Shown here one piece after another: positions 15,888 through 23,332 of a stretch of DNA of 64,000 nucleotides (the stretch's first letter is position 1; the number at the start of each line of letters is the position of its first letter). The notes under the pieces were generated by a model. It had not been told where the DNA came from and searched no databases. It saw only the letters and a program-made list of their open reading frames with translations. This DNA is from an uncultured Paracoccaceae bacterium (GTDB lineage Bacteria > Pseudomonadota > Alphaproteobacteria > Rhodobacterales > Rhodobacteraceae): NCBI GenBank assembly GCA_947494675.1, contig CANLVP010000001.1, forward strand, positions 620,001-684,000, in the 5' to 3' direction. The position numbers and the translations under genes are program-made.

Positions 15888-16040
15888 ATGGCAGACGAAG
15901 ATAAGGTTTGGCCAACCGGCCTGACACTTGAAGAGGCTGAAGAGGTCCATAGCTACCTCATCGATGGCACGCGTGTTTTTGGGGCGATTGCCCTGCTGGC
16001 GCACCTGCTGGTCGCAGTCGCAACACCGTGGCTGGGATAA
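15888..16040 (+). CDS. pucB: Light-harvesting complex 2 beta polypeptide
   Basis: A 50-residue single-span antenna protein. The cytoplasmic end has [20 protein letters not shown] with His21, followed by the membrane helix [24 protein letters not shown] containing His39, the expected bacteriochlorophyll ligand. ATG 15888 is chosen for the AAGGAGG upstream and family length; a longer in-frame start at 15840 has no support. pucA follows after 12 bp. Confidence 0.95.
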   Translation: MADEDKVWPTGLTLEEAEEVHSYLIDGTRVFGAIALLAHLLVAVATPWLG

Positions 16041-16052
16041 GAGGGACATACC

Positions 16053-16400
16053 ATGAATAATGCAAAAATGTGGCTTGTCGTTTCACCAACCGTAGGCGTT
16101 CCGCTCTTTTTGGGTGCGGTCGCTGTCGGGTCATTCTCGGTTCACATGCAGGTGGTCAAGAACACCACGTGGGTGGCTGACTTTTTGCAGGGCTCTGCAT
16201 CAGGCGGCGAAGAGATGGCATCAGCAACCATTCTGGATGAAACCAGCATGGATGCGGCAACTGTCAGCTATGTCATGCCAACCGGCGATGGCCTTGAGGT
16301 GACGGTGATCCTGCCAGACGGCACAAGCGCCAAGGGTATCCTGACGATGCCCGAGACGATGGCATCGGTCGACGTGCATACGCCGCTGATCGTGCAATAG
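16053..16400 (+). CDS. pucA: Light-harvesting complex 2 alpha polypeptide with long C-terminal extension
   Basis: The first 47 residues align without gaps to Rhodobacter LH2 alpha: N-terminal MNNAKMWLVVSPTVGVPLFL, ligand His31, and W40. At positions 44 and 45, where LH2 normally has Tyr-Tyr or Tyr-Trp hydrogen-bonding the B850 pigments, this protein has Phe-Leu, the pair found in blue-shifted B800-820 complexes. Residues 48-115 are a polar tail absent from the usual ~54-residue protein (GDGLEVTVILPDGTSAKGI and similar), expected in the periplasm. AGAGGGA precedes the ATG. Confidence 0.93.
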   Translation: MNNAKMWLVVSPTVGVPLFLGAVAVGSFSVHMQVVKNTTWVADFLQGSASGGEEMASATILDETSMDAATVSYVMPTGDGLEVTVILPDGTSAKGILTMPETMASVDVHTPLIVQ

Positions 16401-16406
16401 ATCTTT

Positions 16407-16433
16407 GGGCTTGCGGCCACGCGTCGCGAGCCC
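16407..16433 (+). terminator. pucA-pucC intercistronic hairpin
   Basis: GGGCTTGCG pairs with CGCGAGCCC (9 bp with one G-T pair) at 16407-16415 and 16425-16433. A stem-loop in this place in Rhodobacter puc stabilises pucBA mRNA relative to pucC. No T-run follows. Confidence 0.7.
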
Positions 16434-16494
16434 AACACATATTTCCAAGGTAGGCTGCCCCCTGACGTCGCTGGCAGCACAGGACCCGCGCATC

Positions 16495-17925
16495 ATGTTT
16501 GACTATCGCGCCTTTGCCACACGGAAACTGTCGGCTTTAGGGCCGAAGTATTTGCCGTTCGCAGATGTCGCCAGCGCCGAGGTCCCTCTAAGCCGCCTGC
16601 TGCGGCTTTCCCTGTTTCAAGTCACCGTGGGCATGGCCCTGGTCATGCTGGTTGGCACACTGAACCGCGTGATGATCGTGGAGCTGAACGTGCCTGCCAC
16701 GCTGGTCGCGGTCATGCTGGCCCTGCCGCTGGTCTTTGCCCCGTTTCGCACGCTGATCGGATACAAATCGGACGTGCATGTCTCGGCGCTTGGGCTGCGA
16801 CGCATCCCCTATATCTGGAAAGGCACGCTGTGCCAGTTCGGTGGCTTTGCCATAATGCCTTTTGCCCTGCTGGTGCTGTCCGGCTATGGCGAGGCTGTAG
16901 ACGCCCCCCGTTGGATCGGGTTGAGTGCGGCGGCTTTGGCGTTTCTGCTGGTCGGCGCGGGCGTGCACATCGTGCAGACCGTGGGCTTGGCCCTTGCCAC
17001 CGATCTGGTGGAAGAAGCGGATCAGCCCAAGGTGGTTGGCCTGATGTATGTGATGCTGCTGCTAGGCATGGTCGCCAGCGCGCTGATCTATGGGGCGCTG
17101 TTGGAAAATTATACGCCCGGTCGTCTGATCCAGGTCATTCAGGGCAGCGCTGTTGTCACGGTGGCCCTGAACCTTTTTGCCATGTGGAAACAAGAGGCGC
17201 GCAGCCGCGACCGCGCTCAAGCGATGAAGGCCGCGCGGCCCATGCCGTTCCAGGCCGCATGGGCAGAGCTGGCGCGGACGAAGGGCATCATGCGGTTGCT
17301 GGTCGTGATATGCCTTGGCACCTTTGGCTTTGGCATGGCGGATGTCTTGCTGGAACCTTATGGCGGGCAAGTTCTTGGCTTGTCGGTCGCAGACACCACC
17401 AAGCTGACGGCGCTTTTCGCCTCTGGCACGCTGGTGGGCTTTGGCATTGCCTCCAAGATGCTGAGCGGCACAACAGCGCCTGAAAACCTTGGCCTTGTGG
17501 GCACCGCGATTGGTGCGCCGGGCTTTGGCCTGATCATCATCGCCGCGTTGGGCGGTGGCACGCCGGTCTTTTTGCTGGGCACCTTCCTTGTGGGTCTTGG
17601 CGCAGGCCTTTTTGGCCACGCCACGTTGACCGCAATGATGCGTGCCGCACCCAAGGACCGCGTGGGGCTGGCACTTGGCGCATGGGGCGCGGCACAGGCC
17701 ACGGCAGCAGGCGTTGGCGTCGCGCTCGCAGGCATCGTGCGCGATATCATCGTGGGATTGCAGTCACCGACTGGAAATGCGGCCCATCTGCCCTACACTT
17801 TTGTATTCACCGTTGAAGCGATCAGCCTGCTGGTTGCGATTGCGGTTCTTCTTCCGATGGCACGCCGCGCGGTGCGCCGGACCCCGCTACCACAGACGAA
17901 CACCAAACGAATGGAGGCATCATGA
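16495..17925 (+). CDS. pucC: PucC, bacteriochlorophyll delivery/LH2 assembly transporter-like protein
   Basis: A 476-residue protein of the BCD subfamily of the major facilitator superfamily with about twelve membrane segments, required for LH2 assembly. The N-terminal region LRLSLFQVTVGMALVMLVGTLNRVMIVELNVPATLVA and the loop TLIGYKSDVHVSALGLRRIPYIWKG are typical of PucC/LhaA. ATG 16495 is chosen since residues before it are not family-like. Its end overlaps the next gene by 4 bp. Confidence 0.94.
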   Translation: MFDYRAFATRKLSALGPKYLPFADVASAEVPLSRLLRLSLFQVTVGMALVMLVGTLNRVMIVELNVPATLVAVMLALPLVFAPFRTLIGYKSDVHVSALGLRRIPYIWKGTLCQFGGFAIMPFALLVLSGYGEAVDAPRWIGLSAAALAFLLVGAGVHIVQTVGLALATDLVEEADQPKVVGLMYVMLLLGMVASALIYGALLENYTPGRLIQVIQGSAVVTVALNLFAMWKQEARSRDRAQAMKAARPMPFQAAWAELARTKGIMRLLVVICLGTFGFGMADVLLEPYGGQVLGLSVADTTKLTALFASGTLVGFGIASKMLSGTTAPENLGLVGTAIGAPGFGLIIIAALGGGTPVFLLGTFLVGLGAGLFGHATLTAMMRAAPKDRVGLALGAWGAAQATAAGVGVALAGIVRDIIVGLQSPTGNAAHLPYTFVFTVEAISLLVAIAVLLPMARRAVRRTPLPQTNTKRMEAS

Positions 17926-18593
17926 CAACGATTATCACACGCCTAATGCCCGATCAGGCCGCTGCACGTAGCGCCGCTGACCGGTTGCAATTCAAAGGCG
18001 TCCCGGCACGGGCCTGCGATGTCATTGTTGCGGGCGACAACGCCGACGCCAAGATGGCGCGCGCGCAGGTGCATCCTTCGGCGATGGACGCCTATGCCAA
18101 GGGGCTGGCGGCGGGCAACGCCGTTCTGGTCGTGCGCACCACCTATAAGCCACTGGGCGCGGCGCGGCTGACCCGCGAAGTGCTGGCAGAGCGTGAGACG
18201 ATCAACGTGGGCGACAAGGTGGACGAGGATTTCTTTGTCCCCAACACGCCCGATCCTGCACCCAGCGTGCTGAAGGATCATCCGCGTTTCCTGACGCTGG
18301 CGATCCCCGGTCCACGCGGCCCGGTGTCAGAAGATCTTGGTGTGCCGCTGCTGAAGGCGCGCAAGGCTAAGCGGTCGCTCAAGACCCATGGGCGGCCCAT
18401 GTCACGGATGTTCTGGCCGGGCAAACTGCTGTCGACGAAGCCGCGCAAATCGCGGGTGATTTCTGGCGGGCGTCAGATGTCGGCGATGTTCTGGCCGGGT
18501 AAGCTGCTGTCGACGAAGCCTCGGCGCAGCAAGGTAATCCCCGGTGGCGGCTTCCCGTTCTCGCGCAGGCTGGGTTGGAAAACCGTGACCTAA
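17922..18593 (+). CDS. Repeat-containing protein of the puc operon, function unknown
   Basis: A 223-residue protein coupled to pucC by an ATGA overlap. Residues 1-90 are an Ala-rich domain (DQAAARSAADRLQFKGVPAR), and the C-terminal third is basic and carries two near-identical 23-residue repeats at 161-183 and 187-209 with the shared core MFWPGKLLSTKPR; a degenerate third ends the protein. The aromatic-basic repeats look suited to membrane-surface or pigment-protein contact. No signal peptide or clear membrane helix is present. Position suggests a role in LH2 assembly; I know of no characterised homologue. Confidence 0.8.
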   Translation: MTTIITRLMPDQAAARSAADRLQFKGVPARACDVIVAGDNADAKMARAQVHPSAMDAYAKGLAAGNAVLVVRTTYKPLGAARLTREVLAERETINVGDKVDEDFFVPNTPDPAPSVLKDHPRFLTLAIPGPRGPVSEDLGVPLLKARKAKRSLKTHGRPMSRMFWPGKLLSTKPRKSRVISGGRQMSAMFWPGKLLSTKPRRSKVIPGGGFPFSRRLGWKTVT

Positions 18594-18618
18594 GGGCGCA
18601 GGGTTTCGATGAATTCAG

Positions 18619-18650
18619 GGGTCGGCAGTGTCGCATTGCCGACCCTTTTT
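18619..18650 (+). terminator. Terminator of the puc operon
   Basis: GGGTCGGCA (18619-18627) pairs with TGCCGACCC (18637-18645) and is followed by TTTTT, a good intrinsic terminator directly before the convergent TRAP permease gene. Confidence 0.9.
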
Positions 18651-20815
18651 CATGCAGGTTGCAGGGTCGGTTTCGGTTGCCGGGCTGTCCAGATGATCAC
18701 GCCCAAGACAAGAGCAGCACCAACAAGGTTCGGCATCCATGCCAGCGGCCAATAGGCCCCGACCGCGCCCAGCACCAAAAGGGGCGCGGTGACGATGCCA
18801 ATGGGCCCTTCCGCATACCATTGGATCAGCGCGTTGGTGGCGTAGATGCCAAAGAGCGCGAAGAACCCGATCTGCATGATCTGCGCCAGATCGCCTGATA
18901 TCAGCGGCGTATAGGCAAAGAGCAGCGGGACGATATAAAGCCCTTTTGCGATCTTCCAACTGGCGAACCCCGTGGCCATGGGCCGCGATCCCGCGATGCC
19001 CGCGGCGGCAAAGGCGGCAAGGCAGACCGGGGGTGTCACGTTGGAATCCTGGCTGAGCCAGAAGATGATCAGATGTGCGGTCAGCAGGAACGTCAACTGC
19101 AGTTCCGGGTCGATCATCACAGGGCGGATCGTGACCGCGATCTCGAAGGGGATGTTGCGCACAAGTTCCCACGCTTCTGCCCGGGTCATGCCGGTGGCGA
19201 CTTGCAGCGCCAGCGGGTGATCCACGAGGAAGAAAAGCGCGGATTGTGAGGGGTCCGAGATACCCGCAATCAATTGTTCGACGATGATGCCATCAGCCAT
19301 GAGGCCCGCAAGCGCCGGGGCGGTCAGGATCGCAAGGATGATATAGGCCGCCGTCACCGGCAGCCCCATGCCCAGCACAAGTGACGCCAGTGCGATCAGG
19401 GCGATGGCGAGCACGAGCGAGCCTTGCGACCATTGCGCGATCATCAGAGAAAAGCCGTTGCCGACGCCGCTGGTGACAATGGCGTTGTTCATGATGCCAA
19501 TTGCCGTGAGCAGGATCGCCGTCATCACAGCGGATTTGACGCCGCTCACAAGCGCTTCGGCGATTTGGGTCGGGCCCATGGTGATCGGTTTGAACCAGCC
19601 GCCCTTGTCCGCCCACGCCGCGATGGTGGTCAGCCAGGACGTGACGATCAGCGTCGCGATGGCCCAGCAGGCCGCATAAGACGGCGTGACGCCTGACAGC
19701 AAGAGCCACACCATCACACCGAGCGGGATCACAAAGACCAAGCCGCCGGACACCAGTTTGCCCCGGTCAACGGTCAGGTCGATATGCGCGCCCGCGTCGT
19801 ATTTCACTGCCTCGATCCGCACGATGAAGGCCACTGACAGAAAGTAGAGGATCGCAGGCACGACAGAGACAGCGACGATGGTGCCGTAGGGGATGGAGGT
19901 ATAGCTCGCCATCACAAAGGCCCCTGCCCCCATGATCGGTGGCATCAATTGCCCCCCGGTTGAGGCCGCAGCCTCGACCCCAGCGGCGAATTTCGGGCGG
20001 AAACCATTGGCCTTCATCAGCGGGATCGTGATGACCCCGGTTGAGGCCGTATTGGCGATGGCAGAGCCGGAGATCGTGCCGGTGAGAGCCGAGGACAGAA
20101 CGGCCACAAAAGCCGCCCCGCCCTTGATCCGGCCTGCAACGATCTTGGAAAGCTCGATGACAAAGTTGCTGGCACCCGAGACCACCAGAAAGCCGCCAAA
20201 GATCATAAAGAGCGTGATGTTGGTGACAGAGATCGTGCCGAGGATGCCGAACATGCCTTCGTCATTGTAAAGCGTGCGGAAGAGCACATCGTCGAGCGGC
20301 AGGCTGGCGGAGCGGAAGACACCCGGCAGCATGGTGCCGAGGAACAGGATATAGCTGAGCGACAGGATGATCAGGATCGGGATGACCCAGCCCGACACCC
20401 GGCGCGACAGGTCAATACAAGCGAAGATCAGCAAGAGGCCTGCCGCCCAGTCAATGGCGGTGAATTGCCAGCCCAGCCCGGTGACCGCGAGGCTGCGTTC
20501 GTAAAGCCCGCTTTCGGCGCCTGCGACCCAAAGGGCGGCACCGGCCACAAGCAGACCGTAGATCAGATCAAAGCCCCAAGCCCATGTTTTATGGGCATGT
20601 TTCCCCCAGGGGCTGATGGTGACAGAGGCCAGAAAGGCAAAGCCCGCAAAGTGGATCGCGTTCTGCCACAGCCCCGGTTCGTTCAGGTAAACGTTGGTAA
20701 GGATATGCCAAAGCGCAAAGACCAAGGCGAAGATCAGCACAAGATGGCGCGGTCCAAAGGACCCTTTTGGCACCTCAAGCAATGCCGCGCGTGCGGTGGT
20801 GGCGTCTTGCGACAT
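18650..20815 (-). CDS. TRAP transporter fused permease (TAXI type, DctQ-DctM fusion)
   Basis: A 721-residue membrane protein combining a small four-helix DctQ-like N-terminal half and a large DctM-like half, the usual form in TAXI-TRAP systems. Segments such as GTISGSAIANTASTGVITIPLMKANGF and AAASTGGQLMPPIMGAGAFVMASY are diagnostic of the DctM TAXI permeases. It uses an ion gradient for solute uptake. It lies 60 bp after the gene for its binding protein, separated by a hairpin. The solute is unknown. Confidence 0.94.
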   Translation of the reverse strand: MSQDATTARAALLEVPKGSFGPRHLVLIFALVFALWHILTNVYLNEPGLWQNAIHFAGFAFLASVTISPWGKHAHKTWAWGFDLIYGLLVAGAALWVAGAESGLYERSLAVTGLGWQFTAIDWAAGLLLIFACIDLSRRVSGWVIPILIILSLSYILFLGTMLPGVFRSASLPLDDVLFRTLYNDEGMFGILGTISVTNITLFMIFGGFLVVSGASNFVIELSKIVAGRIKGGAAFVAVLSSALTGTISGSAIANTASTGVITIPLMKANGFRPKFAAGVEAAASTGGQLMPPIMGAGAFVMASYTSIPYGTIVAVSVVPAILYFLSVAFIVRIEAVKYDAGAHIDLTVDRGKLVSGGLVFVIPLGVMVWLLLSGVTPSYAACWAIATLIVTSWLTTIAAWADKGGWFKPITMGPTQIAEALVSGVKSAVMTAILLTAIGIMNNAIVTSGVGNGFSLMIAQWSQGSLVLAIALIALASLVLGMGLPVTAAYIILAILTAPALAGLMADGIIVEQLIAGISDPSQSALFFLVDHPLALQVATGMTRAEAWELVRNIPFEIAVTIRPVMIDPELQLTFLLTAHLIIFWLSQDSNVTPPVCLAAFAAAGIAGSRPMATGFASWKIAKGLYIVPLLFAYTPLISGDLAQIMQIGFFALFGIYATNALIQWYAEGPIGIVTAPLLVLGAVGAYWPLAWMPNLVGAALVLGVIIWTARQPKPTLQPA

Positions 20816-20837
20816 ATCTGTCCCCTCCCAAGGCAGA

Positions 20838-20863
20838 AAAGGCCGCCCGTTGGGGCGGCCTTT
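20838..20863 (-). terminator. Hairpin between TAXI binding protein and permease genes
   Basis: AAAGGCCGCCC pairs with GGGCGGCCTTT (11 bp, 4-nt loop). Read on the minus strand it ends in TTTT, so it may act as a partial terminator giving more binding protein than permease. Confidence 0.75.
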
Positions 20864-20877
20864 GAAACGTGACGCGC

Positions 20878-21873
20878 TTAGTTCGCGATCAGGTTTTCAG
20901 GGATCTCAAGACCCATTTCGGTGTAGTAGCGTGCCGCACCGGGGTGCAGGGGTGCGGGCAGACCAGCCATGGCTTGTTCAATTGCCATCGCCTTGGTGGC
21001 GGGGTGGATCGCCTGCAGGAATGGCAGGTTTTCATACATGGTCTTGGTCAGCAGATACACATGCTCTTCATCCACATCGGCATTCACTGCGAGGAAGTTG
21101 GGCTGCGCGATTGTGTTGATGTCGTCAGCCTGACCGGGATAGGTGCCAGCCTCGATTGTGTAAGGCACCCAGAGGTTGCGACCGCCGTCCATGGCAGCAA
21201 GCTGTTCGTCGGTGACGTCAAGGATGGTGAACTTGCCTTCGTTGGCGGCCATCAGACGGGTGATCGCGCCAGTGGGCGGACCGGATGGGATGCCAGCCGC
21301 GACGGCCTGACCGTTGGCCAGCGCATCGGCGGTGGGGCCGTAGCCCGCGTCAACGAGGGTGAAGTCATTGGCCACGTCAATACCCAGACCGCTGAGCAGC
21401 ACTGTGTTTGAGCCAATGGTGCCAGAGTTCTGGCGGCCCATGCCCGCGGACATGCCTTTGAGGGCTGTCAGATCTTCGACCGTGCCTGTGGTGGCCTTGT
21501 CGACGGGCACGACGAATTGTTCCACGTTTTGCCACAGCATCGTGACAGAGCGCAGGTTGGTCTGTGGCTCCGTGATCGGGCCGGTGCCTGTCACGGCGTA
21601 AGAGCCGAAAAGGCCCTGCAGAATGGCGAAATCAGCGGTGCCTGCGGACAGCGCCTGCACGTTTGCGCCGGACCCGGCAGAGTTCACGGCTGTGAGCGAG
21701 AAGTCCTGGCTTGGCAGCAGCTTAACCTTTGACAGGGTCGAGATGGCGGTGCCAACGGGGTGATATGTGCCGCCGGTTGAGGCGGTGTTCAGCACGTAGT
21801 CAGTGCTTTGTGCATAGGCGGCGCCGGACACGACAAGTGCGGCACCCAGCGTGAGTGCTTTTACGAATTTCAT
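20878..21873 (-). CDS. TAXI-family TRAP transporter solute-binding protein
   Basis: A 331-residue periplasmic protein with signal peptide MKFVKALTLGAALVVSGAAYAQ. The mature start STDYVLNTASTGGTYHPVGTA has the TAXI hallmark TGGTYxPxG. The gene is the first of the transporter pair and lies just downstream of dctD on the same strand, implying control by that two-component system. TAXI ligands are mostly uncharacterised (glutamate or dicarboxylates in a few cases). Confidence 0.93.
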   Translation of the reverse strand: MKFVKALTLGAALVVSGAAYAQSTDYVLNTASTGGTYHPVGTAISTLSKVKLLPSQDFSLTAVNSAGSGANVQALSAGTADFAILQGLFGSYAVTGTGPITEPQTNLRSVTMLWQNVEQFVVPVDKATTGTVEDLTALKGMSAGMGRQNSGTIGSNTVLLSGLGIDVANDFTLVDAGYGPTADALANGQAVAAGIPSGPPTGAITRLMAANEGKFTILDVTDEQLAAMDGGRNLWVPYTIEAGTYPGQADDINTIAQPNFLAVNADVDEEHVYLLTKTMYENLPFLQAIHPATKAMAIEQAMAGLPAPLHPGAARYYTEMGLEIPENLIAN

Positions 21874-21977
21874 GGTTTTCCTCCCAAGGATTGTGGCCTG
21901 TTACGGACCTGTCGCGTTGATGCAAAATTGTGCGACGCGGCGATATGAAGGAAAACGCAGGGGGTCGTAAAAACGCT

Positions 21978-21993
21978 CTGCGGATTTCCGCAG
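21978..21993 (-). promoter_or_regulatory. 16-bp palindrome between dctD and the TAXI gene (terminator or regulator site)
   Basis: CTGCGGAAATCCGCAG on the minus strand forms a 6-bp stem and is followed after AGCG by TTTTT, so it can terminate dctBD. The same 16-mer occurs in the opposite orientation at 25133-25148 before dctB, which also permits a role as a protein-binding site upstream of the TAXI genes. Confidence 0.6.
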
Positions 21994-21997
21994 GGCG

Positions 21998-23332
21998 TCA
22001 GGAGTTCAGCAGCGCGTCCTTATCAAGGCCGAGTTTGACGATCTTTTCGTTCAGTGTGCGCCGCCCGATCCCAAGGGTGTTGGCGGCGTCATCCATGCGG
22101 CCATCGGCGTCTTGCACCGCGCGGCCAATCATCTCGCGCTCGAACGCCGCGACCGCCTCGCGCAGGGTGCCGGGGAAATCCTCTGCCGTGTCGCCCGCCA
22201 GCGCGCGGCGCACAGACCCGCCGCCGCGTCGTTCTGACAGCACGCGGCGTTCGGCGACGCTTTGCAATTCGCGCACATTGCCGGGCCAGTCGTGGGACAA
22301 AAGCGCCGAGACGTCATCGGGGGTCAGGTCCGGTGTGGGCAGGTCGTAAAGCTGCGACAGGCGGCGCATGTAGTGGCGAAAGAGGAGGAGCACATCCTCA
22401 CCTCGGTCGGCCAGGCTGGGCAGGTCGATGACAAGGGTATTGAGGCGGAACAGCAGGTCTTCGCGAAAGGTCTTGGCGGCGACAAGGTCTGGCATGTGAT
22501 CGGAGGCAGCGCTGATGATCCGCAGGTCGACGTTTTGCACGTCAGCCTCACCAATGCGTTGATATTGCTTGGTTTCAATGGCGCGCAGGAACTTTGACTG
22601 GGTCTCTGGCGGCATCGACCCCAGCTCATCCAGAAAGAGCGTGCCACCGTCAGCCTGCCGCATCAGGCCAAGGGGGTTGGCGGCGGTGCCAAAGACGGTT
22701 TCCTCAAACCGGTCGGGCGGGATGGCGGCGCAATTGACGGCGACAAAGGGGGCGGCGGCATCCCGGCCCAGATCGTGCAATGCCCGCGCGACAAGCTCCT
22801 TGCCGGTGCCGGTTTGGCCTAGGATCAGCACGTTGGCAGCACTGGCGGCAAAGTCGAATACCAGATCGCGCACGGCCACGATTTGCGGGCTTTCACCGAT
22901 CAGGATGCGCTCCAACTCGGTAAGTTCGGCAAGGCGGCCCTGCAGGCGTTTGGTGCCGTCTTCGAGCCGTTTCATGCGGATCGCGTTCTTGAGGATGCCA
23001 AGCAGGCGGCGCGGTTCAAATGGTTTTTCGACAAAGCTGTAGGCCCCGCTTTGCAGCGCGGTGACGGCCATGGGGATGTCGCCGTGGGCAGAAATCAGGA
23101 TGACGGGGACGTGGGACATCTCGCGCGCTTTGCGCTGGAATTCCAGGCCATCCATTTCGGGCATGCGCACGTCACTCAGCACCGCGTCGGGGGCTGATTT
23201 ACGCAAAAGGTCCAGCCCCTCTGCCCCGTTGGCCGCGACAAGCGTGTCATAACCCGCGCTGGTCAGCAGGTGCGTGAGGGAGACGCGCATTTCGTGGTCG
23301 TCATCGACAACAAGGATGGTGGCTTTGGTCAT
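21998..23332 (-). CDS. dctD: DctD-like response regulator with AAA+ domain, lacking the GAFTGA motif
   Basis: A 444-residue NtrC-family regulator: receiver domain with LVVDDD and the phosphorylation segment SDVRMPEMDG, AAA+ domain with Walker A LGQTGTGKE and Walker B GGTLFLDELGSMP, arginine-finger region FREDLLFRLNT, and a C-terminal Fis-type helix (ANTLGIGRRTLNEKI). At the place of the sigma-54-contacting GAFTGA loop it reads ETVFGTAANPLGLM, shortened and non-matching. It overlaps dctB by 4 bp. It probably controls the adjacent transporter, perhaps not through sigma-54. Confidence 0.88.
   Translation of the reverse strand: MTKATILVVDDDHEMRVSLTHLLTSAGYDTLVAANGAEGLDLLRKSAPDAVLSDVRMPEMDGLEFQRKAREMSHVPVILISAHGDIPMAVTALQSGAYSFVEKPFEPRRLLGILKNAIRMKRLEDGTKRLQGRLAELTELERILIGESPQIVAVRDLVFDFAASAANVLILGQTGTGKELVARALHDLGRDAAAPFVAVNCAAIPPDRFEETVFGTAANPLGLMRQADGGTLFLDELGSMPPETQSKFLRAIETKQYQRIGEADVQNVDLRIISAASDHMPDLVAAKTFREDLLFRLNTLVIDLPSLADRGEDVLLLFRHYMRRLSQLYDLPTPDLTPDDVSALLSHDWPGNVRELQSVAERRVLSERRGGGSVRRALAGDTAEDFPGTLREAVAAFEREMIGRAVQDADGRMDDAANTLGIGRRTLNEKIVKLGLDKDALLNS

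Noticed and set aside
14802-16049. A 415-codon minus-strand frame across tauC, the puc promoter and pucB
   Set aside because: It is antisense to two recognisable genes and to regulatory sites, and shows no domain.
21900-21945. Possible sigma-54 promoter upstream of the TAXI gene
   Set aside because: The best match has CG in place of GG and is one base too short between elements, and the regulator lacks GAFTGA.
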